Shown one piece after another: positions 57,006 through 64,000 of a DNA stretch of 64,000 nucleotides. The number at the start of each line of letters is the position of its first letter. Within the stretch, counting starts at the first letter, position 1. The stretch is from contig CAJVZZ010000010.1 of assembly GCA_913020435.1 (NCBI GenBank), positions 1 to 64,000 of the forward strand. Direction: 5' to 3'. Both the position numbers and the translations under genes were made by a program. Under the pieces are notes generated by a model. The model made no database searches. It had not been told where the DNA came from and worked only from the letters and a program-made list of their open reading frames with translations. The stretch comes from an uncultured Flavobacteriales bacterium. GTDB lineage: Bacteria > Bacteroidota > Bacteroidia > Flavobacteriales_G > Salibacteraceae.

Positions 57006-58571
57006 CTAAGAACTGCAGGAAAGCATGGAGCAACCAACTTTTTCTTTTGCCCAATCAGGACGTTTTGCAAACCACTTTTCCATTTCAGGTTGCTCATCAT
57101 AAGGCTTTTTTAAAACCCGATACAACTCATCGAGCAGCCCGTAGTCATTCTTTTCGGCATCATCAATTGCCAATTGAGCCATATAATTTCGCAAAACGTA
57201 TTTTGGGTTAATTGCTCGCATAGCTTTTATGCGCTCTTCGCTTTCTATAGCTTCTTTTTTTAGAACAGCATAAAAGTCTTCAAACCAGTCTTGCCATGCA
57301 TTAATTCCATTTTCTAATGCTTCCTTATTTTGATAGGAAGCAAGTATAATAACTTTCCAAAAAGCGTCAAAATCCTTAATTTCTTTAGAGAATTCCCTAT
57401 AAAAAATAGTCATATCGATTTCCGATTTGGACAGCAGCGATTTCAATTCTGAAATCAATTCAGGGCTGGCATTTGATGCTGTAAAGATGCCGATTTTGCT
57501 GGCCATCATTTTGTGGTAGAGCACATGGTAATCTGATGTATATCGATTCAATATTTCTTGTAGTGGCTCTACTTCTTCAACTAATGAGTACAGTGCATTT
57601 GCCAATTGAGTCAAATTCCAAAGTGCTACGCTGTGTTGGTTTCCGAAGCGATATCTTCGATGTCCTGAATCAGTCGTATTGGGCGTCCATTCAGGGTCAA
57701 AATCTTCTAACCAACCGTATGGGCCATAATCTATAGTTAAGCCCAAAATTGACATATTATCGGTATTCATAACTCCATGTACAAAACCAACGCGTTGCCA
57801 GTGAATAATCATCTCCAGGGTTTTGCTCACCACCGTTTGAAAGAAATGCAAATACGTTTCCTTATTGGGTTTTCCCAGTTCTGTGAAGTGGTGTTTGATC
57901 GTATAATCAACCAGCTTTTTGAGGCTATATTTATCACCGCGTGCCGAGAAAATTTCAAAACTGCCAAATCGTATAAAACTCTCTGCCGCTCTGCAGACAA
58001 TTGCGCCTTGCTCGTCTTTTGGATGACCGCTGTATAAAATATCTCGAGAAACTAGGTCGCCTGTTTTAACCAATGACAGTGCTCTTGTTGTCGGTATTCC
58101 AAGATTGTGCATGGCCTCGCTGCAGAGGTATTCTCTGATGGACGATCTTAAAACGGCAAAGCCATCTGCACCTCTAGAATAGGGGGTAGGCCCCGCACCT
58201 TTCAACTGCAATTTCCAGTTTTTTCCATTTATGGGTAATTCGGCAATATTAAGGGCTCTTCCATCACCCAACTGTCCTGCCCAGTTGCCAAACTGGTGAC
58301 CGCCATAGCACATAGCGTATGGTTTAAAGTCGTGAAAAGTTTCTGCTCCGCTCAATACACCAACGAGCTCATTTTTATTATCAGCTGCTACCCCAAGTTC
58401 TGCTAAAAACTGCTCAGAGAGATGCACAAGCTCAGGGTTTGCTGGTTTTTTCGTTTGAGAGAACGAGAAGCAAGCTTGAGTTACTTCTCTTGGGTATATT
58501 GCTGTGATTGGGTCTGATGCTAGCTCTTTAGAAAAGTGAGCTTCGTTTTTAATGTCGAGTAATCCAATCAT
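57006..58571 (-). CDS. selO: SelO/YdiU family protein adenylyltransferase
   Basis: 521 aa from ATG 58571 (MIGLLDI); a frame starting at 58625 adds an unlikely N-terminus. Family markers: CYGGHQFGNWAGQLGDGRA, LKGAGPTPYSRGADG, VHGVMNTDNMSILGLTIDYG (kinase-like loop with Asp) and the C-terminal GCSMLSCSS with redox Cys. SelO transfers AMP to Ser, Thr or Tyr residues, linked to redox homeostasis. Confidence 0.93.
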   Translation of the reverse strand: MIGLLDIKNEAHFSKELASDPITAIYPREVTQACFSFSQTKKPANPELVHLSEQFLAELGVAADNKNELVGVLSGAETFHDFKPYAMCYGGHQFGNWAGQLGDGRALNIAELPINGKNWKLQLKGAGPTPYSRGADGFAVLRSSIREYLCSEAMHNLGIPTTRALSLVKTGDLVSRDILYSGHPKDEQGAIVCRAAESFIRFGSFEIFSARGDKYSLKKLVDYTIKHHFTELGKPNKETYLHFFQTVVSKTLEMIIHWQRVGFVHGVMNTDNMSILGLTIDYGPYGWLEDFDPEWTPNTTDSGHRRYRFGNQHSVALWNLTQLANALYSLVEEVEPLQEILNRYTSDYHVLYHKMMASKIGIFTASNASPELISELKSLLSKSEIDMTIFYREFSKEIKDFDAFWKVIILASYQNKEALENGINAWQDWFEDFYAVLKKEAIESEERIKAMRAINPKYVLRNYMAQLAIDDAEKNDYGLLDELYRVLKKPYDEQPEMEKWFAKRPDWAKEKVGCSMLSCSS

Positions 58572-58898
58572 TTTAATTTCCTTATTCAGGTTCTTGTAAT
58601 CAATACTTATAGCCAATACCAGCAATTTCTTAGGTAGGATTGAGGAGTAGCCAACAAGTTTTTAGTGTTATGCCTTGTTTCCAAATTAAGAGAAAATCAA
58701 GCTTGACCTAATCTGAGTCCAAAGTATTCAAAAGCTAATATCGTCGCCTTTTTGGATGCATTATTTTAATAAAGCATAACGTTTTTCCAAAGAAACGTAC
58801 GGTTTTAGCACTGTTACGTTTTTCACTTTTAGAAAACAGTTTAACAGTTTGCTCGGAAATGTTAATGCTATTCCTTTTTGTTTTAAAGTGATAGTTTT

Positions 58899-59168
58899 CT
58901 ATTGCAATTCGATGCACACAAAGCTTGTAATACTCGTAAAATCATGATATTCCGAAAATGAGGCCTTCGAAAAATTGATTTGAGCGAAGAAGCGATTCTC
59001 GAAGGTATTAAAACCAATTTTTTTAAATCCTGAATTTTTCAACACTTCTTCTATAAACTTGAGATTGTCGATTGGGTTTCCATTCATCTTCTTGTTGGCT
59101 TCATATTCACTTGATATGGCGTCAGGGTTTTTCGTCAGCTCCTTGTATGCGAATATGAAAACAATCAT
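58899..59168 (-). CDS. Possible small protein or gene remnant
   Basis: 89 aa from ATG 59168, with a hydrophobic start (MIVFIFAYKELT) then NKKMNGNPIDNLKFIEEVLK, GFKKIGFNTFENRFFAQINF and a polar end. The same frame is open for six more codons upstream (WLLVLI), so the membrane helix WLLVLIMIVFIFAYKEL is cut by TGA at 59187-59189. It may be the 3' part of a longer broken gene. No family recognised. The gap 58572-58898 shows only the selO upstream region and nothing else recognisable. Confidence 0.3.
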   Translation of the reverse strand: MIVFIFAYKELTKNPDAISSEYEANKKMNGNPIDNLKFIEEVLKNSGFKKIGFNTFENRFFAQINFSKASFSEYHDFTSITSFVCIELQ

Positions 59169-59400
59169 AATCAGAACGAGTAACCATCAAAAACGGGACT
59201 CTAGAATTTCCGTTTGTCTTTCTTTTATAATAACTTCAAAATAATGATATACAAGTACTTGAGTGATTATTCTACTTTTTTTTCCTGTTGTAAGTTGTAT
59301 GTAGTCTGCGTTCATTATTAAAACTAGTACAGAGTTCCGACAAATAATAACACTTAAAGAGATACTGATAGCGCAATGCAGAAAGGGCAGAAGTACCGCT

Positions 59401-59696
59401 TTAAGGTGTCTGCTTTTCATGTCTCGATCTTAAAACGCAGAGTAGAATAGTGTCTCTATTTTTGTTGTAAAAATGATTTTTAACTTCTTTTGTGTCAAAC
59501 TTAGGTCCTTCAATAATCAACTCAAGCTCTTTCAAGCTTTGTATTAATTTGAATAGTTTAACTTTGAAGTTCTAAATTTTTGAGAATTCCCATTAATGTT
59601 AAACTCTTCAATAATGGGCAAAACCATTCCAGAGATGTCAATTATTTGTTGGCTATTAAAGAGAATATGTATATCAGTATTTGATGTATACCTAGG
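59401..59696 (-). pseudogene. Frameshifted coding remnant of unknown family
   Basis: One frame reads NTDIHILFNSQQIIDISGMV and LPIIEEFNINGNSQKFRTSK down to about 59550. A shifted frame continues FKLIQSLKELELIIEGPKFD, TKEVKNHFYNKNRDTILLCV and ends near 59401. Both have coding-like composition, which suggests a single gene with a frameshift. No start or family was recognised. Confidence 0.3.
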
Positions 59697-59713
59697 TCAC
59701 ATAAATGGTGACC
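59695..59713. promoter_or_regulatory. Palindrome upstream of the decarboxylase gene
   Basis: GGTCAC (59695-59700) and GTGACC (59708-59713) around a 7-base spacer, 22 bases before the ATG at 59736. Suits a dimeric regulator operator; could also be chance. Confidence 0.35.
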
Positions 59714-59735
59714 ATCATAAAAACAATAATAAGAT

Positions 59736-61142
59736 ATGCCTGACATTAGTGGTGATTTAGTTCTATTTAATGAATTAGTTGAAGTCCTATTAAAAGAAGA
59801 AGATCAGCATCCGGTTGCAGATCGAATAGATGCAAATAAACTTTACGATGCCATAGATTTATCGCTGAATGCATCTGCGATGATTGATGATGAGTTAAAA
59901 TCGGTGCTGAAAGATGTATTGGTGTCCACTCCCAAAACGGCTACAAACCTTTTCTTCAATCAACTTTTTGGCGGTAGACAGGGTAAAGCTGTTTTAGGTG
60001 ATCTACTTGCAGTGATGCTTAACACGAGTATGTACACCTATAAGGTTGCAGGTCCACAAGTGGGAATTGAGCAGGAAATTATCAGACAATCGTGTAACCT
60101 TATCGGTTACGGTGATCAAAGCAACGGCACCTTCCCAACAGGAGGTTCTATGAGTAATTACATGGCACTAGTTATGGCTAGAGATGCTAAAGATGCTAAC
60201 GTTAGAGCTAATGGTATGACAAAGCCCATGGTTATTTATACCTCTATAGAATCTCATTATTCGAATACAAAAAATGCAAGTTTTACTGGTATTGGAAAAA
60301 ACAACATTCGTTACATACAAGCAGATTCAGAAGGACGAATGATTCCAGCTAAATTGGAAGAACAAATCACTAAAGATTTAAGAGAAGGACTTGTTCCTAC
60401 TTACGTCAATGCAACTGCAGGGACGACTGTTTTAGGTGCTTTTGATCCAATTGATGAAATCGCTGATATTGCAGATAAATTTGGAATTTGGCTGCACGTT
60501 GATGGAGCTTATTGTGGAGGGGTAATTTTCAGTGATAATTACAAGCACCTCGTAAACGGAATAGAACGTTCGGATTCATTCAGTTACAATGCGCATAAAA
60601 TGCTAGGAACTCCTTTGACCTGCTCAATCATACTAGTGAATGATAAAAAGCATTTGCACGATTCGTTTAATACTGAAGCCGATTATTTGTACCAAACAGA
60701 TGGTGACGATTTCAATTTAGGGAAAACTTCTTTTCAATGTGGAAGAAGAAATGATGCCTTGAAATTCTGGACGCTTTGGAAATCAGTCGGAACAGATGGC
60801 CTAAAAGAGATTGTAGATCAGCAATTTGAATTGGCAGATGTTGCAATTGATTACGTCTCAAAAAATTCAGATTACACACTTTACAGTAATTACGATTCAG
60901 TTTCTATCTGTTTTAATTATAAAAACATAGATCCAGAAGCGCTTTGCACGGCCTTGTATAAAAGCCAAATTACAGTCGTAGGTTTTGGAGCATTTAAGGA
61001 AGATACTTTTGTTAGATTGGTAACTATTAATGCAAATAATAAGAAATTAGACATTCTGAATTTTTTCAAATTGCTTGAAGAATTTGTTGAGAATAATCCA
61101 AACTTAGCAACGATAGAGGAAGCAACTCAGGAGTTATCCTAG
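59736..61142 (+). CDS. PLP-dependent group II decarboxylase (glutamate/cysteine-sulfinate type)
   Basis: 468 aa. Markers: PTGGSMSNYMALVMAR, VNATAGTTVLGAFDPI, LHVDGAYCGG and NAHKMLGTPL (PLP lysine about 288). This family decarboxylates glutamate, aspartate, cysteine sulfinate or aromatic amino acids. The wording is nearest to glutamate/cysteine-sulfinate decarboxylases, but the substrate cannot be fixed. Monocistronic, with a palindrome at its promoter side. Confidence 0.88.
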   Translation: MPDISGDLVLFNELVEVLLKEEDQHPVADRIDANKLYDAIDLSLNASAMIDDELKSVLKDVLVSTPKTATNLFFNQLFGGRQGKAVLGDLLAVMLNTSMYTYKVAGPQVGIEQEIIRQSCNLIGYGDQSNGTFPTGGSMSNYMALVMARDAKDANVRANGMTKPMVIYTSIESHYSNTKNASFTGIGKNNIRYIQADSEGRMIPAKLEEQITKDLREGLVPTYVNATAGTTVLGAFDPIDEIADIADKFGIWLHVDGAYCGGVIFSDNYKHLVNGIERSDSFSYNAHKMLGTPLTCSIILVNDKKHLHDSFNTEADYLYQTDGDDFNLGKTSFQCGRRNDALKFWTLWKSVGTDGLKEIVDQQFELADVAIDYVSKNSDYTLYSNYDSVSICFNYKNIDPEALCTALYKSQITVVGFGAFKEDTFVRLVTINANNKKLDILNFFKLLEEFVENNPNLATIEEATQELS

Positions 61143-61171
61143 AACCCATAAATTAAATTATTCATACTCAT

Positions 61172-61238
61172 GCGTTATTCCCGTGAAAACGGGAATCGCA
61201 ATGAGTATACAGATTCACTATCGTTTGCGTTAATCACG
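61172..61238. repeat. REP-like palindromic element, copy 4
   Basis: Starts GCGTTATTCCCGTGAAAACG with the hairpin CCCGTGAAAACGGG, the same core as copy 1, and ends GCGTTAATCACG. It lies between the decarboxylase and symporter genes, which converge. Confidence 0.6.
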
Positions 61239-61381
61239 TGAGTAATTCGATTCGCTTCTAAAGAGCATTATTAATTTAAATAAAAACTACTCATCATTCC
61301 TAAGATCGGCACCGCTATTGTGCTTGGAATCTCCGTCACCACTTAAATTTCTGATTCTGTCAGTAAATGACGTAGGGAGGG

Positions 61382-62884
61382 TTATTCTGTATGCACTTCA
61401 CTACTATCCTTGTGCGGGAAAATTTTCGAAACGATATATCCAACAATCATTGCCAAGGCAAAAGAAGGGGCGAGCACATCTAATTCCACAAAATAAGCAC
61501 CGATTCCTTCAATATTCGACACCACAAACTTGAAAAATATCACCGATACAAACCCAGTAATCATAGAGGCAATTGCTCCTTTTTCAGAGTATCCTTTCCA
61601 GAAAAGTGATAAAATGATTACTGGACAGAAAGTAGCGGCAATACCGGACCAACCAAAAATCATGATCCAGAAAATCTGCCTATCAGGATACAAATAGTAT
61701 AATAGAATTGCAATTCCGAGTGCGATAAGAGCCATTCCGATCGTAACTAATCTTGAAAATTTTGTTAGGTCTTCATCTTTTAAATCCGGCCTGAATATTT
61801 TCTGATAGAAGTCGCGTGTAATGGCGCTAGAAGCAAGAATAAGCAAAGAGTCAATGGTTGACATAATCGCTGAAAGCACAATAGCAATAAAGATGGCTAC
61901 TAATATGGTGGGTAAAAATTCGTTAGTAATCATGCTCAACACGTTTTCTCCGCCGGTTCCTAAAACTACATTGGGATCCTGCCCTTCCTCTGTGAAATAA
62001 ATTCTGGCTAGAATACCAATCGTCACTGCTGCAGCGTCTGTTAAGAAGGTGAATAGCAATGCAACCCACTTTCCTTTATCAATCTCTTTTTCGCTTTTAA
62101 TGGACATAAAACGAACATAAACTTGGGGCGAACCTAAAAAGCCCAATCCAATCATTGAGAAGCCCAGTATCGTAAATAAGTTTAACCAACCGTTATCGCT
62201 TCTACCCATTATTTGGGTCAGCGTAGGGTCAATGGCATTTAATCCTGCGGTAACTCCAGCTCCGTGATCCATGGAGAACCAAACAACAATGGGAAGTAAC
62301 ACTAAGCCGAAAAACATTAAAACGCCCTGGAACATGTCCGACCAGACCGCCGCTACAAATCCACCGATAAAAATATAGACCAGAACAATACAGAAGCCAA
62401 TTAGAGCGCCAATTCGATAGTCAATATTGAGCATGGATTCGAATGCAATTCCCGTTACGTCCATTTGAGATGCAACATAAATGACAACGAAAACCACCAA
62501 CGCCGAAGCAGCTACAATTCGAAGGGTATGTGTAGATGATTTAAAGTGAGCTTCAAGGTAATCGGGTATAGTAATAGCATTGTATTGGTCGGATAGTCTT
62601 TTAAATTTCTTGGCCATGAATTGCCAAGAAATGTAAACTCCAAGTAATTCGCCTGCAACTACCCAGTAACCAGAATAGCCAGCTATTGCGCCCATACCTG
62701 TTAAGCCAATTAATAACCAGCCAGATTCACCAGTTGCTCTAGCAGAAAAAGCAACGGCCCAAAATCCCATTTTTTTTCCACCTAAATAATAATCGCTCAT
62801 ACTTTTTACTCTCCGTGAGGCTAGTATTCCGATTAAAAATAGAATAGCAACATAAATTGCTAGAACGACGATTTTGATGACCAT
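61382..62884 (-). CDS. Sodium:solute symporter, PutP-like
   Basis: 500 aa with about 13 membrane helices. SSS family motifs: SARATGESGWLLIGLTGMGA near residue 48 (Na+ site region), GFVAAVWSDMFQGVLMFFG near 175, and SAIMSTIDSLLILASSAITR near 340. The best match by wording is the proline/Na+ symporter group. Imports its solute with Na+; substrate assignment is by family only. Confidence 0.85.
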   Translation of the reverse strand: MVIKIVVLAIYVAILFLIGILASRRVKSMSDYYLGGKKMGFWAVAFSARATGESGWLLIGLTGMGAIAGYSGYWVVAGELLGVYISWQFMAKKFKRLSDQYNAITIPDYLEAHFKSSTHTLRIVAASALVVFVVIYVASQMDVTGIAFESMLNIDYRIGALIGFCIVLVYIFIGGFVAAVWSDMFQGVLMFFGLVLLPIVVWFSMDHGAGVTAGLNAIDPTLTQIMGRSDNGWLNLFTILGFSMIGLGFLGSPQVYVRFMSIKSEKEIDKGKWVALLFTFLTDAAAVTIGILARIYFTEEGQDPNVVLGTGGENVLSMITNEFLPTILVAIFIAIVLSAIMSTIDSLLILASSAITRDFYQKIFRPDLKDEDLTKFSRLVTIGMALIALGIAILLYYLYPDRQIFWIMIFGWSGIAATFCPVIILSLFWKGYSEKGAIASMITGFVSVIFFKFVVSNIEGIGAYFVELDVLAPSFALAMIVGYIVSKIFPHKDSSEVHTE

Positions 62885-63032
62885 TGTTTTTATTATTTCA
62901 AAAATGAAAGTACTATAATACTAAAGTTGGCGAGTTGTTTAGGATTTTGCAATGCACTTCGATCAGAAGTCAAATTTCCAGCAAGTCATTATTTGTTATA
63001 GCTATATTACATTTATAATACAGCTGTTGCAG

Positions 63033-63488
63033 TTATTGTTTATTCCAATTGCTTTCGATATTGCAGCCACTTGTGCGTAACAAAGCTAAGATTGGACAAC
63101 GATTGTCTACTTTTTGACCCAAAGTTATGATTTGTTCAACAGTTGCATCTCCTTGCACTAAAGCATTCATTCGCACATTTTTATAACTGCCATTGGAATG
63201 ATCTGCTGTTCCCATAAATCCTGCAAGATCAAGATCAACTTCAATATCGAAATTAATTTGTTCAATTTTCAAAGACAGTTCTTCAGCAACCACTTGAGCT
63301 TGCTCATTCTGACATCCAGCTAAAGAAGCAGTGAAATATTGCATAGGATTGGGCCCACTATTGGATCCGCCATCTTCTAATGGCTCATCTAATTGAAGAT
63401 TCCATTCTGTATCCAGAATATCAACTTTAGTTGGCCAACCGTTTCCTTGAGCTGCTACTTTAAATGTTTCTAAATGTGATTCTTCCAT
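63033..63488 (-). CDS. OsmC/Ohr family protein
   Basis: 151 aa. Family features: GSNSGPNPMQYFTASLAGCQ (first redox Cys about 95) and NRCPILALLRTSGCN (second Cys). Reduces organic hydroperoxides with thiol cofactors or thioredoxin-like donors. Whether it is OsmC or a YhfA-like relative is unclear. Confidence 0.82.
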   Translation of the reverse strand: MEESHLETFKVAAQGNGWPTKVDILDTEWNLQLDEPLEDGGSNSGPNPMQYFTASLAGCQNEQAQVVAEELSLKIEQINFDIEVDLDLAGFMGTADHSNGSYKNVRMNALVQGDATVEQIITLGQKVDNRCPILALLRTSGCNIESNWNKQ

Positions 63489-63866
63489 TGTTATTAGTGT
63501 TTATCTCGTCTATTAAGCTCTTTAATACTGACTAAGTTGTTTTTTTGATTCTTCAAGAGTAAGGTTTTTAATATTGAAATACGAATTGTACTGGAAATTC
63601 CTATGATTCCTGTTTTTATTTCTGATTTTATTCGATGCTATGCCGATCGATTTAAGACTGTGTAATGTTAAACCAGTATTGCAAAACAACGTTCCATATT
63701 TTCATTGAGTTGGTAGATTTCCCTTCAAATTTTTACTAGACAAGCAATTTGAAAAATAGGACTGATTAGAGCCAATTGTCTAAATGGATAGCTTATTGAA
63801 TAAATAGTTAATAGTTACATAAAGCCAGAGGAGGAACCTTATACCTTAGTTGGCTAATATTTTTTT
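63489..63866. other. 378-base gap without a recognised gene
   Basis: It lies between divergent genes, so promoters of both are expected. No convincing promoter, RNA or repeat is visible. A GAGGAGG word occurs at 63828-63834, too far upstream to serve the ATG at 63867. Confidence 0.5.
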
Positions 63867-64000
63867 ATGAAAAGCCTTTTTACTTTGTTGATTACCCTTT
63901 TTCTTGCCCAAGTTTTATGTGCTCAAAATGCAGATACATCGAACTATCCCTATTGGATAGAAATGATGCAAGATGAAAACGTAAACTTTAATCAAACTCA
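63867..64000 (+). CDS. N-terminus of an exported protein, cut by window edge
   Basis: 44 codons visible from ATG 63867. A signal peptide (MKSLFTLLITLFLAQVLCAQ) is followed by NADTSNYPYWIEMMQDENVN. The YPYWIEMMQDxxVNF wording is common at the start of large T9SS-secreted, PKD-repeat proteins of Bacteroidota. The C-terminus is outside the window, so T9SS export is inferred. Confidence 0.7.
   Translation, partial: MKSLFTLLITLFLAQVLCAQNADTSNYPYWIEMMQDENVNFNQT

Noticed and set aside
58735..58917. 60-aa minus-strand frame between selO and the degenerate stretch
   Set aside because: Basic, low-information composition, overlaps another frame, and no family or ribosome site.

Overview
The window looks like chromosomal DNA of a Bacteroidota bacterium, most likely of the order Flavobacteriales. 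The DNA is AT-rich. At least five complete secreted proteins end in the type A C-terminal signal of the type IX secretion system (T9SS), and one more ends in a CHU_C (type B) domain. A DUF6913 gene precedes dapA, the dihydroorotase-like protein is of the non-catalytic type usual in this group, and Shine-Dalgarno sequences are scarce. No rRNA, tRNA, CRISPR array, phage or complete insertion sequence was found.

Layout. 1-9.3 kb: start of mnmA, two LamG/T9SS adhesin-like proteins, a haem-binding-domain pseudogene, a glycosyltransferase, an ABC-F ATPase, and a cyclophilin overlapping a YceI protein. 9.3-11.9 kb: a decayed stretch with four pseudogenes (GxxExxY nuclease-like, an unknown, DUF427, a lipoprotein), an inverted-repeat-bounded unit, and one intact unknown gene. 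11.9-20.2 kb, minus strand: dihydroorotase-like protein, BatA/VWA membrane protein, and two successive MBOAT plus SGNH/DltD-like pairs, probably for O-acylating surface glycans. 20.4-25.5 kb: tpx, acyltransferase, TauE/SafE-type permease, clpB. 25.5-30.3 kb: three exported proteins, one of them a cyclophilin with a T9SS tail. 30.3-37.5 kb: a complete thiamine operon (thiS-thiC-tenI-like-thiD-thiE-thiG-thiH-thiF) behind a TPP riboswitch. 37.7-48.9 kb: murQ, a T9SS subtilisin coupled to an AlkC-type protein, an RsmI-like methylase, a low-molecular-weight phosphatase, enoyl-CoA hydratase, PaaZ, a Crp regulator, DUF6913 and dapA. 48.9-53.4 kb: two decayed copies of one methyltransferase gene flanking a DUF481/MscS pair, small ORFs and a flavoprotein fragment. 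53.4-64 kb: RhlE-type helicase, truA, msrA, selO, a degenerate stretch, a PLP decarboxylase, a PutP-type symporter, an OsmC protein and the start of another exported protein.

The genes are mostly housekeeping and secretion functions. The unusual material is in the repeats and decay: a GxxExxY pseudogene bounded by 11-bp inverted repeats together with three related 106-114 bp miniature elements; four short REP-like palindromes; an approximately 500-bp tract identical to the eye between two dead methyltransferase copies; and several genes broken by single in-frame stops (TAA, TAG and TGA are all seen, so this is decay and not recoding). I found no clear new defence or secretion system. The repeat-bounded GxxExxY unit and the duplicated pseudogene are the best candidates for a second look.
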